Below, one piece after another: positions 34,253-42,128 of a stretch of DNA of 42,437 nt. The notes under the pieces are model-generated. The model was not told where the DNA came from. It saw nothing but the letters and a program-made list of their open reading frames with translations, and searched no databases. Within the stretch, counting starts at the first letter, position 1. Each line of letters opens with the position of its first letter. Position numbers and translations under genes: made by a program. Source of the stretch: GCA-2697345 sp045565015 (lineage in GTDB: Bacteria > Pseudomonadota > Alphaproteobacteria > Rhodobacterales > Rhodobacteraceae); the NCBI GenBank assembly GCA_045565015.1, contig JBJLGD010000014.1, forward strand, positions 1-42,437, given 5' to 3'.

Positions 34253-35590
34253 TTACCTCTCTAAACTGCTATTAATATCTTCAGCCGCATCTCTCCCCTG
34301 AGCTACAGCCGTTACGGTAAGATCTTCACCTGCACTAATACAGTCCCCACCAGCCCAAACACCTGATGCAGATGTACGTCCATTCTCGGAGACTACAATT
34401 TTGTTACCTGACAACTCCAAACTTTCCGTTTCCAATATCAACTTCTGTCCAATAGCTCTAAATACTTGGTCTGCCGGTATTTTTATAATTTCTCCAGTAG
34501 AAACCAACCCGGAAGGAGTTTGTTCTGTTCTCTCAAATTGTACTTCAACCACCTTGCCATTTCCAGCAATCTGTACCGGTTTTAAATTTTCACGGATAAT
34601 TACACCTTTCGAGGTAGCTAACTCTTGTTCGTATTTTGAAGCACCCATATTTTTCCGAGAGCGACGATAAGCAAGAGTAACGGACTCTGCTCCTAAAAGT
34701 TTCGATTGAACAGCGGCGTCAACTGCAGTCATACCACCACCAATGACGACGACATTTCTACCTACTGGCAGTTTTGAAAGGTCTGGTTCCTGTCGAAGCT
34801 GTGATATAAATTTTACTGCATTAGACACCTCTAATAACTGATCACCATCCGTATCCAGTTTATTAACGCCAGCTAAACCTACCCCAATAAATACAGCATC
34901 GAACTCATCTTTTAAATTTGAAAGATGAATGTCTTTTCCTAATTCATAACCTAACTTGATTTCGATCCCACCAATTTTTAATAACCAATCTATTTCTTTG
35001 GCGGCAAAATTATCTGTTGTTTTATAAGCTGCAATTCCAAATTCGTTTAAGCCACCGGGTTTTGTTTTTGAAGATTCATAAATAACAATATTATGGCCAT
35101 ACATTGCCAATCGATGTGCACATGCCAAACCTGCAGGGCCAGCTCCGATAACAGCAATATTTTTACCTGTCTCACTGGACCTTGAGAATGGATGGTCTCC
35201 AGAACTCATAAGACTGTCCGTAGCAAACCGCTGCAAACGACCAATCTCAACAGGCTTCCCTTCCGCGGCCTCTCTCACACACGCTTCTTCGCATAAAGTT
35301 TCTGTTGGACAAACTCTTGCACACATACCCCCCAATATATTCTGTTCAAATATTGTTTTCGCCGCGGCATCTGGTGTATTGGTTTGTATTTGCCTAATAA
35401 AAAGTGGAATATCGATTTCAGTTGGACAAGCGGTAACACAGGGTGCCTCGTAACAAAAATAACACCTGTCAGCAGCAACTGATGCTTCATGAGAGCTAAA
35501 AGGTTGATGAAGGTCTATAAAGTTATCTGATATTTCTGTTTTGGCTAACCTTCCAGGCAAAATACCTGGGGAAGAAGTATTATTAGTCAT
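34253..35590 (-). CDS. preT: NAD-dependent dihydropyrimidine dehydrogenase subunit PreT
   Basis: PreT is the FAD/Fe-S subunit that passes electrons between NAD(H) and PreA. In 445 residues it has an N-terminal Cys-rich domain (CYFCYEAPCVTACPTEIDIP, GGMCARVCPTETLCEEACV). An FAD Rossmann motif IAVIGAGPAGLACAHRLA follows, then a second nucleotide-binding motif VVVIGGGMTAVDAAVQ and the FAD-binding end ASGVWAGGDCISAGEDLTV. It is first in preT-preA. A perfect RutR-like palindrome sits 46 bp before its ATG. Confidence 0.96.
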   Translation of the reverse strand: MTNNTSSPGILPGRLAKTEISDNFIDLHQPFSSHEASVAADRCYFCYEAPCVTACPTEIDIPLFIRQIQTNTPDAAAKTIFEQNILGGMCARVCPTETLCEEACVREAAEGKPVEIGRLQRFATDSLMSSGDHPFSRSSETGKNIAVIGAGPAGLACAHRLAMYGHNIVIYESSKTKPGGLNEFGIAAYKTTDNFAAKEIDWLLKIGGIEIKLGYELGKDIHLSNLKDEFDAVFIGVGLAGVNKLDTDGDQLLEVSNAVKFISQLRQEPDLSKLPVGRNVVVIGGGMTAVDAAVQSKLLGAESVTLAYRRSRKNMGASKYEQELATSKGVIIRENLKPVQIAGNGKVVEVQFERTEQTPSGLVSTGEIIKIPADQVFRAIGQKLILETESLELSGNKIVVSENGRTSASGVWAGGDCISAGEDLTVTAVAQGRDAAEDINSSLER

Positions 35591-35635
35591 CTTAAATTCT
35601 CTTTCACTTAAAAAATTGGCTATTTGAGATTTTTA

Positions 35636-35651
35636 TTTACCATATGGTAAA
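35636..35651. promoter_or_regulatory. RutR operator (perfect palindrome) upstream of preT
   Basis: TTTACCATATGGTAAA is a perfect 16-bp palindrome. It matches the RutR consensus TTGACCAnnTGGTCAA at 12 of 14 defined positions, including both ACCA/TGGT cores. A further TTTACCA half-site lies at 35682-35688. Position 46 bp before the preT start suits repression. Confidence 0.8.
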
Positions 35652-35707
35652 AAATATGAAAATCAATAACAATTTTCAATTTTTACCAATTTAAAAACTA
35701 TTTGTCT

Positions 35708-36937
35708 CTAAAAAGAAAGCTTATCTGACCTTAAACTAGTATACTGAATAACTGAGACTAGAAAAGAACCAAACCCCATCATGAGTAATGCAAACACCCA
35801 AGCCCGTAATTCCGTCTCTCCCCCCATAAAATCTAAAACAAATCCAATAAGAGGTGCACCAATAGCCCCTCCCGCAAAGCCAATCATTGAATGAACAGCC
35901 AAAAGTGCGCCTCTATCATGTGGATCAGAGGCAGTAATGGTTCCAGCAGTAAGCCCTCCAGAATCAAACATTATCGCTATATTATAAAAACACAAAAGAC
36001 CTACCGAAAACCACAGGGGAGCCTCCAGAGATATAGCGCACGCTATTGCTAACAAGACGGTTACTAAGCCTATCCAGAAAATACTGCGGTGTCGACCAAA
36101 CATAAGACAAAATTTGGCACCCGTTGTCGACGCAAACATACCAAAAATAGTAAGCAGTCCAAAGATAGTAGCTATTTGTGAATAAGTTAAAGAGTCTTCA
36201 GAGTTTGAACTTAAAAAAACAAAAAGAGCAAAACTCCATGCTCTAAAAGCCATAAGCTCATATGTATGAGCAGAATATGAGAAAATAAAACTCATTGCCT
36301 TTGGTTTTTTAAAAGCTGGTCTTAGGTCAAGTGGATGCCGTCGCAATCCTTTTTGTCTTTCCTTTAAAGGACTTTTAGGTTGGATAAATGCTAAAACATA
36401 TAACCCTGCAACTAACGAACCTAATGCCGCTAAAAAAGCGGCAACCTTATAATTGGAGTAGGTTAACAACAAACCCATAATAAAAAATGAAAAGCCAGTG
36501 CCAAGGCCAAAGCTTGAGGTGTACCATGGGACTGCCCTTATACGAAAATCATCTCCTAATCGAGCATTCAACACTTGCAAACCAGGCATATAAGTACCTG
36601 CTAATCCTGCACCTATTAGAGCATAAAAGAAACATGCTGAGAAAAAACCATTGGCAAAGATTGCAAACCCGATACTTCCTATAAAGCTAGAAATACATCC
36701 GGTTATGAACATCAACCGAGAGTCTGTAAAATCAGTTAGACCGACCATAATAGGCGTAGCAATTACATAGCCAATAAAATATGAACCACCAATCCAACCA
36801 ATTTCGGTATTAGTTAATTCCCAGGAATCTCTTAATTCGATTAAAAACACTGGCCATAACGAAATCCCAAGCATAGAAATTAAGCAGCAGATACAAACTG
36901 AAATAATTAAATTTATAGAGTGTGTTTTAGAAACCAT
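35708..36937 (-). CDS. MFS transporter, substrate unknown
   Basis: The 409-residue protein has about 12 hydrophobic segments, a central basic loop (KSPLKERQKGLRRHPLDLRP) and the MFS A-motif-like GLTDFTDSRLMF between helices 2 and 3. No soluble domain or signal peptide. It lies 117 bp upstream of preT on the same strand with the RutR-like site between them, so it may be a separate unit or weakly linked. Uptake or efflux of a pyrimidine-pathway compound is a guess from position only. Confidence 0.85.
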   Translation of the reverse strand: MVSKTHSINLIISVCICCLISMLGISLWPVFLIELRDSWELTNTEIGWIGGSYFIGYVIATPIMVGLTDFTDSRLMFITGCISSFIGSIGFAIFANGFFSACFFYALIGAGLAGTYMPGLQVLNARLGDDFRIRAVPWYTSSFGLGTGFSFFIMGLLLTYSNYKVAAFLAALGSLVAGLYVLAFIQPKSPLKERQKGLRRHPLDLRPAFKKPKAMSFIFSYSAHTYELMAFRAWSFALFVFLSSNSEDSLTYSQIATIFGLLTIFGMFASTTGAKFCLMFGRHRSIFWIGLVTVLLAIACAISLEAPLWFSVGLLCFYNIAIMFDSGGLTAGTITASDPHDRGALLAVHSMIGFAGGAIGAPLIGFVLDFMGGETELRAWVFALLMMGFGSFLVSVIQYTSLRSDKLSF

Positions 36938-36974
36938 TCAAATACCGTTAATCTAACTGAACGAGATAAATACT

Positions 36975-36986
36975 AGAGTAAACTCT
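36975..36986. promoter_or_regulatory. Dyad upstream of the MFS gene
   Basis: AGAGT (36975-36979) and ACTCT (36982-36986) flank an AA spacer about 40-50 bp before the MFS start. It has operator-like size and position but matches no named site. Confidence 0.25.
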
Positions 36987-37068
36987 TATATTAGAGAATA
37001 AAAGCTTATCTAAATTTATTTTAAGGTAACTTTTTAGAGCTTTTATTTAAGTGATCACGTTAAAAGGT

Positions 37069-37953
37069 TTAACCACCCAAAAATAAACGCCCAACATCAG
37101 GGTTCTTCAATAAATCATCTCCTTTGTCTGCAATTGCAGTCTCGCCTGATACTAAAACATATCCAACATCTGCAAAAGCCAACCCTTTCTTAGCGTTTTG
37201 TTCTACCATTATAATAGTTTTACCGTCTTTTTTCTGGAGATCATCCAAGATCTCAAAAACCATGTCAATAAATCTTGGCTCCAACCCAATTGAAGGCTCG
37301 TCAACAAGTAATACCTCCGGTTGCATAACTAATGAACGTGAAATTTCTAGAAGTCGCCGTTCGCCTCCTGACAAAACCCCAGCAGGTTTATCTCTTCTAT
37401 CAGCTAACCTTTGATATTTATCAAAAACCATTTCTGCTGCTTGCTTTGCTTCAGCAGGACGATCCTTTAAAAAACCTCCCATTAATAAATTTTCTTCAAC
37501 CGTCATTTGTGGAAAAACTGACTTATCTTGAAGGATATAAGCAATACCCGCCTTGGAGAGTTTCTGAGAAGGAGTTAATGAGGTTACATCTAATCCATCA
37601 ACAATGATCGAACCCGAAAAAATGTTTGTAAACCCAAATATCGAATGAAGGACAGTAGATTTTCCAGCACCATTCGGACCTATAAGACATAACGATTGAC
37701 CTTTGCCAATTTGCAAACTGAAATCATGTAAAATTTCCATTTTACCATATCCAGCTCTTAAGTTATTTATCGTTAAATAAGTACCACCATCAACTAATCC
37801 CTCTAGTTTCTCCACAGATGGGGCAGAAGCTGACATAGTTGCTGCTTCTTTAGCGACCTGATCAACTGACATTACAACATCAACACCGCCACTACCGTAG
37901 CCGCTTACGCTTTTCTTCGATTTATTCTCTTTTTTAGGTTTTTTGTCACTCAT
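37069..37953 (-). CDS. livF: Liv-type ABC transporter ATP-binding protein (LivF-like) with N-terminal extension
   Basis: The ABC core starts at about residue 60 (LTINNLRAGYGKMEILHDF). It has Walker A GPNGAGKST, Q-loop ILQDKSVFPQMTVEENLLMG, signature LSGGERRLLEISRSL and Walker B VLLVDEPSIGLEP. Ordinary LivF is about 235 residues; this has 294 because of a 58-residue N-terminal extension. The first half of the extension is lysine-rich (KKPKKENKSKKSVSGYG) and probably disordered. I recall similar extensions in Rhodobacterales relatives, so it looks like a subfamily trait. It overlaps livG by 1 bp and is last in the five-gene cluster. Confidence 0.92.
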   Translation of the reverse strand: MSDKKPKKENKSKKSVSGYGSGGVDVVMSVDQVAKEAATMSASAPSVEKLEGLVDGGTYLTINNLRAGYGKMEILHDFSLQIGKGQSLCLIGPNGAGKSTVLHSIFGFTNIFSGSIIVDGLDVTSLTPSQKLSKAGIAYILQDKSVFPQMTVEENLLMGGFLKDRPAEAKQAAEMVFDKYQRLADRRDKPAGVLSGGERRLLEISRSLVMQPEVLLVDEPSIGLEPRFIDMVFEILDDLQKKDGKTIIMVEQNAKKGLAFADVGYVLVSGETAIADKGDDLLKNPDVGRLFLGG

Positions 37954-38696
37954 TAGTGTCCCCCTAAATAAGCATCGATCACACGCTGATCATTTTGTAG
38001 TTTAGCTGGTTTTCCTTCAGCCAACATTTTACCATTTGAGAGGCAATAAATATGAGATGCTAGGTTCATAATAACACGCATATTATGTTCAATCACACAC
38101 AGGGTTATCCCAAGCTCTTCATTCGCTCGGGCTAGGCGATCTATAAGACCATTAATCAAAGTTGGATTAATCCCTGCTGTAGGTTCGTCCAAGAGTAAAA
38201 CTTTCGGCTCATTCATAAGTGCCATGGCAAATTCTAATAATTTCTGTTGACCAAAAGATAGATCGCCGGAGATAAGGTTACGTTTTGAATATAAGCCAAC
38301 AAATTCAAGTAAGTGCTCAGCTCTCTCTTTTATCTCTCCTTTTCTACTAGCAAACATTCCATCTTTTGAGTCTGAACGATGAGAAACTGATATCTGCATA
38401 TTATCCACACAATTCATTAATCCATAGATTTTTGTTTGCTGAAAAGTTCTGAGCATTCCTAGCCTGGCTATATCGCCCACTAACAGATGAGAAATTTCTT
38501 TTCCATCAAACTCGATTGAACCATTATCAATCGGATGGTAACCCACTATCGAATTAAACAGGGTAGTTTTTCCACAACCATTCGGACCAATAAGACCCGT
38601 AATTGATCCTCGTTGTACTTTCAAAGAGATATCAACATTGGCCTTAACACCACCATATGCTTTTGAAACATTTGTAACTTTAATAATGTCATCCAT
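37953..38696 (-). CDS. livG: Liv-type ABC transporter ATP-binding protein (LivG-like)
   Basis: The 247-residue ATPase has Walker A GPNGCGKTT, LGMLRTFQQTKIYGLMNCVD (LivG-like Q-loop region), signature LSFGQQKLLEFAMAL, Walker B LLLDEPTAGINPT and the H-loop CVIEHNMRVIM. It is the second ATPase of the heterodimer with livF. A 3-bp gap separates it from livM. Confidence 0.94.
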   Translation of the reverse strand: MDDIIKVTNVSKAYGGVKANVDISLKVQRGSITGLIGPNGCGKTTLFNSIVGYHPIDNGSIEFDGKEISHLLVGDIARLGMLRTFQQTKIYGLMNCVDNMQISVSHRSDSKDGMFASRKGEIKERAEHLLEFVGLYSKRNLISGDLSFGQQKLLEFAMALMNEPKVLLLDEPTAGINPTLINGLIDRLARANEELGITLCVIEHNMRVIMNLASHIYCLSNGKMLAEGKPAKLQNDQRVIDAYLGGH

Positions 38697-38699
38697 GTT

Positions 38700-39755
38700 T
38701 CACTTACCTTCTTCTCTAGCTTCGCCAGTATGGCCTTCATCAATAACAATACCAAACATTTCTGGATATTTTGTTTGCAGCCAGCCCATTATCCCCTGTT
38801 GAAAATAAACGATGTTTACGATCAAAATTAATCCAAGGGTAACCCACTGCCATCCAAGCAGGTAAGTCCACGTAGTTTCTTTTACAATATGGAATATAAT
38901 CGCTCCCAGAACGGGGCCCCATAAAGTACCCTTTCCGCCCAACAAAACCATTGCGACCATAAAGATTCCAAAGGTTGGTATCGGGTACGCTACTTCTTTA
39001 TCGATAAACCCCGCCATATTTCCTGCTATGGCACCAATTCCACCCATAAATACGGCTGTTACCGCCCAACCAATTTGTTTATATCTTAGAGTTGGAAGCC
39101 CCATCGCTTCTGCTTTATCCTCATCGTCGCGAATTGCGTTAATAGCCAATCCATATTGGGTGGAGAGCATCCACCTAATAACAAAGTGAGATAATATGGC
39201 CATTATAAAACATAGTATGTAGAAAAATACTGATCGGAGTTCGATATCCCCGGGAAACATTGGCATCGAAATACCTGAAGCACCACCAACATAATCTATG
39301 GTTACAGTAATTTCCGCTGCGGCGATTGCCAAGCCTAGAGAGCCAATTGCAAAATAAGGTCCCCTCAGTCCGAACATAAAAGTGCTAAAGAGCATTGCTA
39401 AGGCCAATGCCGCTAATGCGCCTCCACATATCCCTAAAAATATGCCCCAATAATATTGTTGATCAGTAAATTCAGGTTTTATTGCACCCATCGCTGACGT
39501 GTACTCAGCAACACCAGGTTCATAAAACATAGTTATTTGGATTATCGCAGAGACATACATACCAACGCCAAAAAAGGTGATATTCCCAAGGGAATTATAG
39601 CCCATTTGACCCCCCAAGATATCCCAAGTTGAGGCCATTAAAACCATCATCCACAAATAAGCTATAGATAAAGTGTAAGCTGGGAACAGAATAGGCCCAA
39701 ATATTCCAAAAAGGCCTAAACCCGCATAAGTAATTAAAGTGTTACGCCGTATCAT
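38700..39755 (-). CDS. livM: Liv-type ABC transporter permease (LivM-like)
   Basis: The 351-residue permease has about nine hydrophobic segments and the LivM signature GQMGYNSLGNITFFGVGMY near the N-terminus. NAIRDDEDKAEAMGLPTLRYK is the cytoplasmic coupling loop and GGKGTLWGPVLGAIIF lies in the second half. A hydrophilic C-terminal tail (IDEGHTGEAREEGK) follows. It overlaps livH by 4 bp. Confidence 0.94.
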   Translation of the reverse strand: MIRRNTLITYAGLGLFGIFGPILFPAYTLSIAYLWMMVLMASTWDILGGQMGYNSLGNITFFGVGMYVSAIIQITMFYEPGVAEYTSAMGAIKPEFTDQQYYWGIFLGICGGALAALALAMLFSTFMFGLRGPYFAIGSLGLAIAAAEITVTIDYVGGASGISMPMFPGDIELRSVFFYILCFIMAILSHFVIRWMLSTQYGLAINAIRDDEDKAEAMGLPTLRYKQIGWAVTAVFMGGIGAIAGNMAGFIDKEVAYPIPTFGIFMVAMVLLGGKGTLWGPVLGAIIFHIVKETTWTYLLGWQWVTLGLILIVNIVYFQQGIMGWLQTKYPEMFGIVIDEGHTGEAREEGK

Positions 39756-40657
39756 CTAACAACCTGCCTATTTTTCTTCATTTGGATTTGGCGAATAATA
39801 AGCACGATTAAAAGAATTGATACCGGTGCCGCCACTTCATAGGCCGTACCAACAATCATTCCTGTGTATTTTTCAAATAAACCAATTCCAAACGCCGCAC
39901 TAATAACTCCAGGTAAATTTCCTAATCCCGCAGCGGTGACTATTGCAAACGTTCTTACGGAATAGGTGATTCCATAAAAAGGTTGAATGACCCAAATAAC
40001 AGAAACAAGAACTCCAGCAGCTCCGCACAAAGCAGAATTGAAAGCGAAGGTAAATGCGTAAACCCTATCCGTATCAATTCCTAAAACTCTTGCTGCTCTG
40101 GCATCTTGAGCGGTTGCCCTAATAGCTTGCCCAGTTCTAGACCTTTTCATGAAAATAACTACGGCAGCAGTAATTAAACCGGCAAGGCCCAAAGATATTA
40201 TTTTTGAGTAAGGAACCGTAACCATATTATCAAAAGCGTCAATTACAGGCAGCTTCATATCGACAGTTTGCACTTCTGGACCGAAATATAAATTCATGGC
40301 TTGTTGCATTAATAATGATAAACCAAAAGTGGCCAAAAGAGAGACAAACATATCTTTGTCAACAATTCTTCGGATAACGAGTGCATAAACTCCCCATCCG
40401 TAAACAAACATTATAGCTATTACGATTATTAAGATGACGGGTAATGGTAAGTTCCAGGAATGGAGCACCAAGGCGAGGTAACCTCCCATTATAACAAAGT
40501 CGCCCTGTGCTAGATTTTTTATATTCATGACGCCCCAAACAAGAGCAAGCCCATAAGCACAAAGAGCAAAAACAGCACCAACAAAAATTCCGTCAAGGAT
40601 CACTTGAACATTAATAATTGGAGCCCAAACAAATAGTAGTTGGAGATTATCGAGCAT
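39752..40657 (-). CDS. livH: Liv-type ABC transporter permease (LivH-like)
   Basis: The 301-residue permease has the LivH landmarks GIFVGAVFALCAYGLALVWG, MNIKNLAQGDFVIMGGY, the coupling loop RTGQAIRATAQDARAARVLG and AAGLGNLPGVISAAFGIG. It follows livK after a 64-bp gap with a strong stem-loop. The gap is consistent with higher expression of the binding protein than of the membrane parts. Confidence 0.94.
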   Translation of the reverse strand: MLDNLQLLFVWAPIINVQVILDGIFVGAVFALCAYGLALVWGVMNIKNLAQGDFVIMGGYLALVLHSWNLPLPVILIIVIAIMFVYGWGVYALVIRRIVDKDMFVSLLATFGLSLLMQQAMNLYFGPEVQTVDMKLPVIDAFDNMVTVPYSKIISLGLAGLITAAVVIFMKRSRTGQAIRATAQDARAARVLGIDTDRVYAFTFAFNSALCGAAGVLVSVIWVIQPFYGITYSVRTFAIVTAAGLGNLPGVISAAFGIGLFEKYTGMIVGTAYEVAAPVSILLIVLIIRQIQMKKNRQVVR

Positions 40658-40678
40658 ATTTTTTCCAGTAAGTTATAT

Positions 40679-40703
40679 GAAGGGAAGGAACCTCCTTCCC
40701 TTC
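40679..40703 (-). terminator. Stem-loop between livK and livH (attenuator or mRNA stabiliser)
   Basis: A 10-bp perfect stem GAAGGGAAGG (40679-40688) / CCTTCCCTTC (40694-40703) has a 5-nt loop and begins 18 bases after the livK stop. No T run follows on the minus strand, so full termination is doubtful. Such hairpins after binding-protein genes commonly protect the upstream mRNA or give partial readthrough. Confidence 0.6.
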
Positions 40704-40721
40704 AATTTTCAGTCCAAGGAA

Positions 40722-41951
40722 TTAGTATTTTACATTTCTTGGGTAGGCTAGGTCAGAAAAGGATGAGACTAAGCTATAAGAACCATCAGCTCCGATTTGA
40801 CGCAAAAACATTGGCTTCGCAATATTGTTGCCATCTGGACCAAATTTTACGTCTCCGTAAAAAGTCTGCATTTCAACTCCAGCTATTGCATCTCTCACTG
40901 CTTTTTTGTCAAAGGTATTTGCAGCTTCAAAAGCTTCTTTCCAAACATAGACAGCTGCAGACGCCTGAGCTGACTGATATGGAACAGAAGAGTAGCTTGG
41001 GTGAGCTGCTTTGAAATCTCTATTCCAATCGGCAGCAGAGCCAAACATAGCGTCTTTTTTGTCTATACCTGGAACCCATTGTGTTGGACAAAGAAAACCA
41101 GTTGAAGCATTTGGAAATTTCTCATGGACCTTTGCTGCTTCACAATGTGTCATAGCAATAATTGGAACGTTAATTTTCATCTCATCAATTTGTCTTGCAG
41201 CAGTCGCAGCACCTTTTGAATGGCCTGATACGATTAGGATATCTGGTTTAAGAGCCTTAACTTTGGTTAATGTGGTTGACATGTCGGAGAGATCTGCAGG
41301 AAGCTGATCATCTATAACAAGTTTCATACCATAATCATTAATCATTTCCACTAGACCAGCTCTAATATCCATAGAAAACGGGTCACCTTCAAATGCCATT
41401 GCTACTCGAGCATCACTTGCTGGTTTGCCAATACTTTTCTTTTGATCAGCCGCAAAATGAACAGCGCCTGGCAAATATAGATCAGTAGTTGAAAGAACAG
41501 CGAACAAATACTTATATCCTTGAGTAAACAGTGATCGCGATGCTCCTTCGGCTTCGATCATTGGGACTCCAAATTTTTCCGACACTGGTGCGATAGCCTT
41601 CGTCATACCAGAACTGTAAGGCCCCAACATAAATTCGACTCCATCCTGCTGGATTAATCGTTCTGCTAACTGAGCACCACGAGCAGGCGTTGACTCATCG
41701 TCATAATACTTAACGGTTAGTTTATAACTTTTACCGCCGACCATAACGCCGCCTGTTGAATTAATTCTATCAACTGCGAAATCATAACCTCTTTGAGTGT
41801 GCAGACCATTTGTTGCATACTTACCAGTCAGCGAAAGTGCTGACCCAAGTGTAATAGTATCACCTTCAACACCGGCATTTGCAGAGCTAGAAAAACTAGC
41901 TGCAATTAGCGCAAAAGTCATTACCGTAATTATCTTAAATTTTTTTATCAT
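40722..41951 (-). CDS. livK: Liv-type ABC transporter substrate-binding protein (amino acid/amide class)
   Basis: The 409-residue periplasmic protein has a signal peptide ending ASFSSSANA. The type I LivK fold is shown by TITLGSALSLTGKYATNGLH, QRGYDFAVDRINSTGGV, KYYDDESTPARGAQLAERLI and VEFMLGPYSSGMTKAIAPVS. The ligand cannot be read from sequence. The class includes branched-chain amino acid, amide, urea and aromatic binders. It is first gene of livK-H-M-G-F. Confidence 0.9.
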   Translation of the reverse strand: MIKKFKIITVMTFALIAASFSSSANAGVEGDTITLGSALSLTGKYATNGLHTQRGYDFAVDRINSTGGVMVGGKSYKLTVKYYDDESTPARGAQLAERLIQQDGVEFMLGPYSSGMTKAIAPVSEKFGVPMIEAEGASRSLFTQGYKYLFAVLSTTDLYLPGAVHFAADQKKSIGKPASDARVAMAFEGDPFSMDIRAGLVEMINDYGMKLVIDDQLPADLSDMSTTLTKVKALKPDILIVSGHSKGAATAARQIDEMKINVPIIAMTHCEAAKVHEKFPNASTGFLCPTQWVPGIDKKDAMFGSAADWNRDFKAAHPSYSSVPYQSAQASAAVYVWKEAFEAANTFDKKAVRDAIAGVEMQTFYGDVKFGPDGNNIAKPMFLRQIGADGSYSLVSSFSDLAYPRNVKY

Positions 41952-42128
41952 TTCATCCCTCCCTGGGTACTAAATATAGAGAATCTCAATATACGATAAT
42001 TCTCTTTTGTGCTAGCTAAATTTTTTTTATTTTAAAATTAAAATTTCAGGCGGTTAAATTACTTGACGCCAGGCTCGTCAAATAACTAAAAACTAAGAGA
42101 AACTGCGTGAAAAAAACATGAATTGAAA
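41952..42128. promoter_or_regulatory. Upstream region of livK with two inverted repeats
   Basis: This 177-bp AT-rich region separates the EamA gene end from livK. It contains TTGACG (42063-42068) / CGTCAA (42076-42081) with a 7-nt spacer, and AGAGAAT (41978-41984) / ATTCTCT (41999-42005). The first could be a GntR- or TetR-type operator or a -35 element (TTGACG read on the minus strand). The second would lie in the livK leader or core promoter. The first does not fit RutR spacing. Confidence 0.35.

Noticed and set aside
36999..37045. TAAAAGCT/AGCTTTTA inverted repeat after livF
   Set aside because: The arms are 31 nt apart and AT-rich, with no T tract placed as in a terminator; likely chance.
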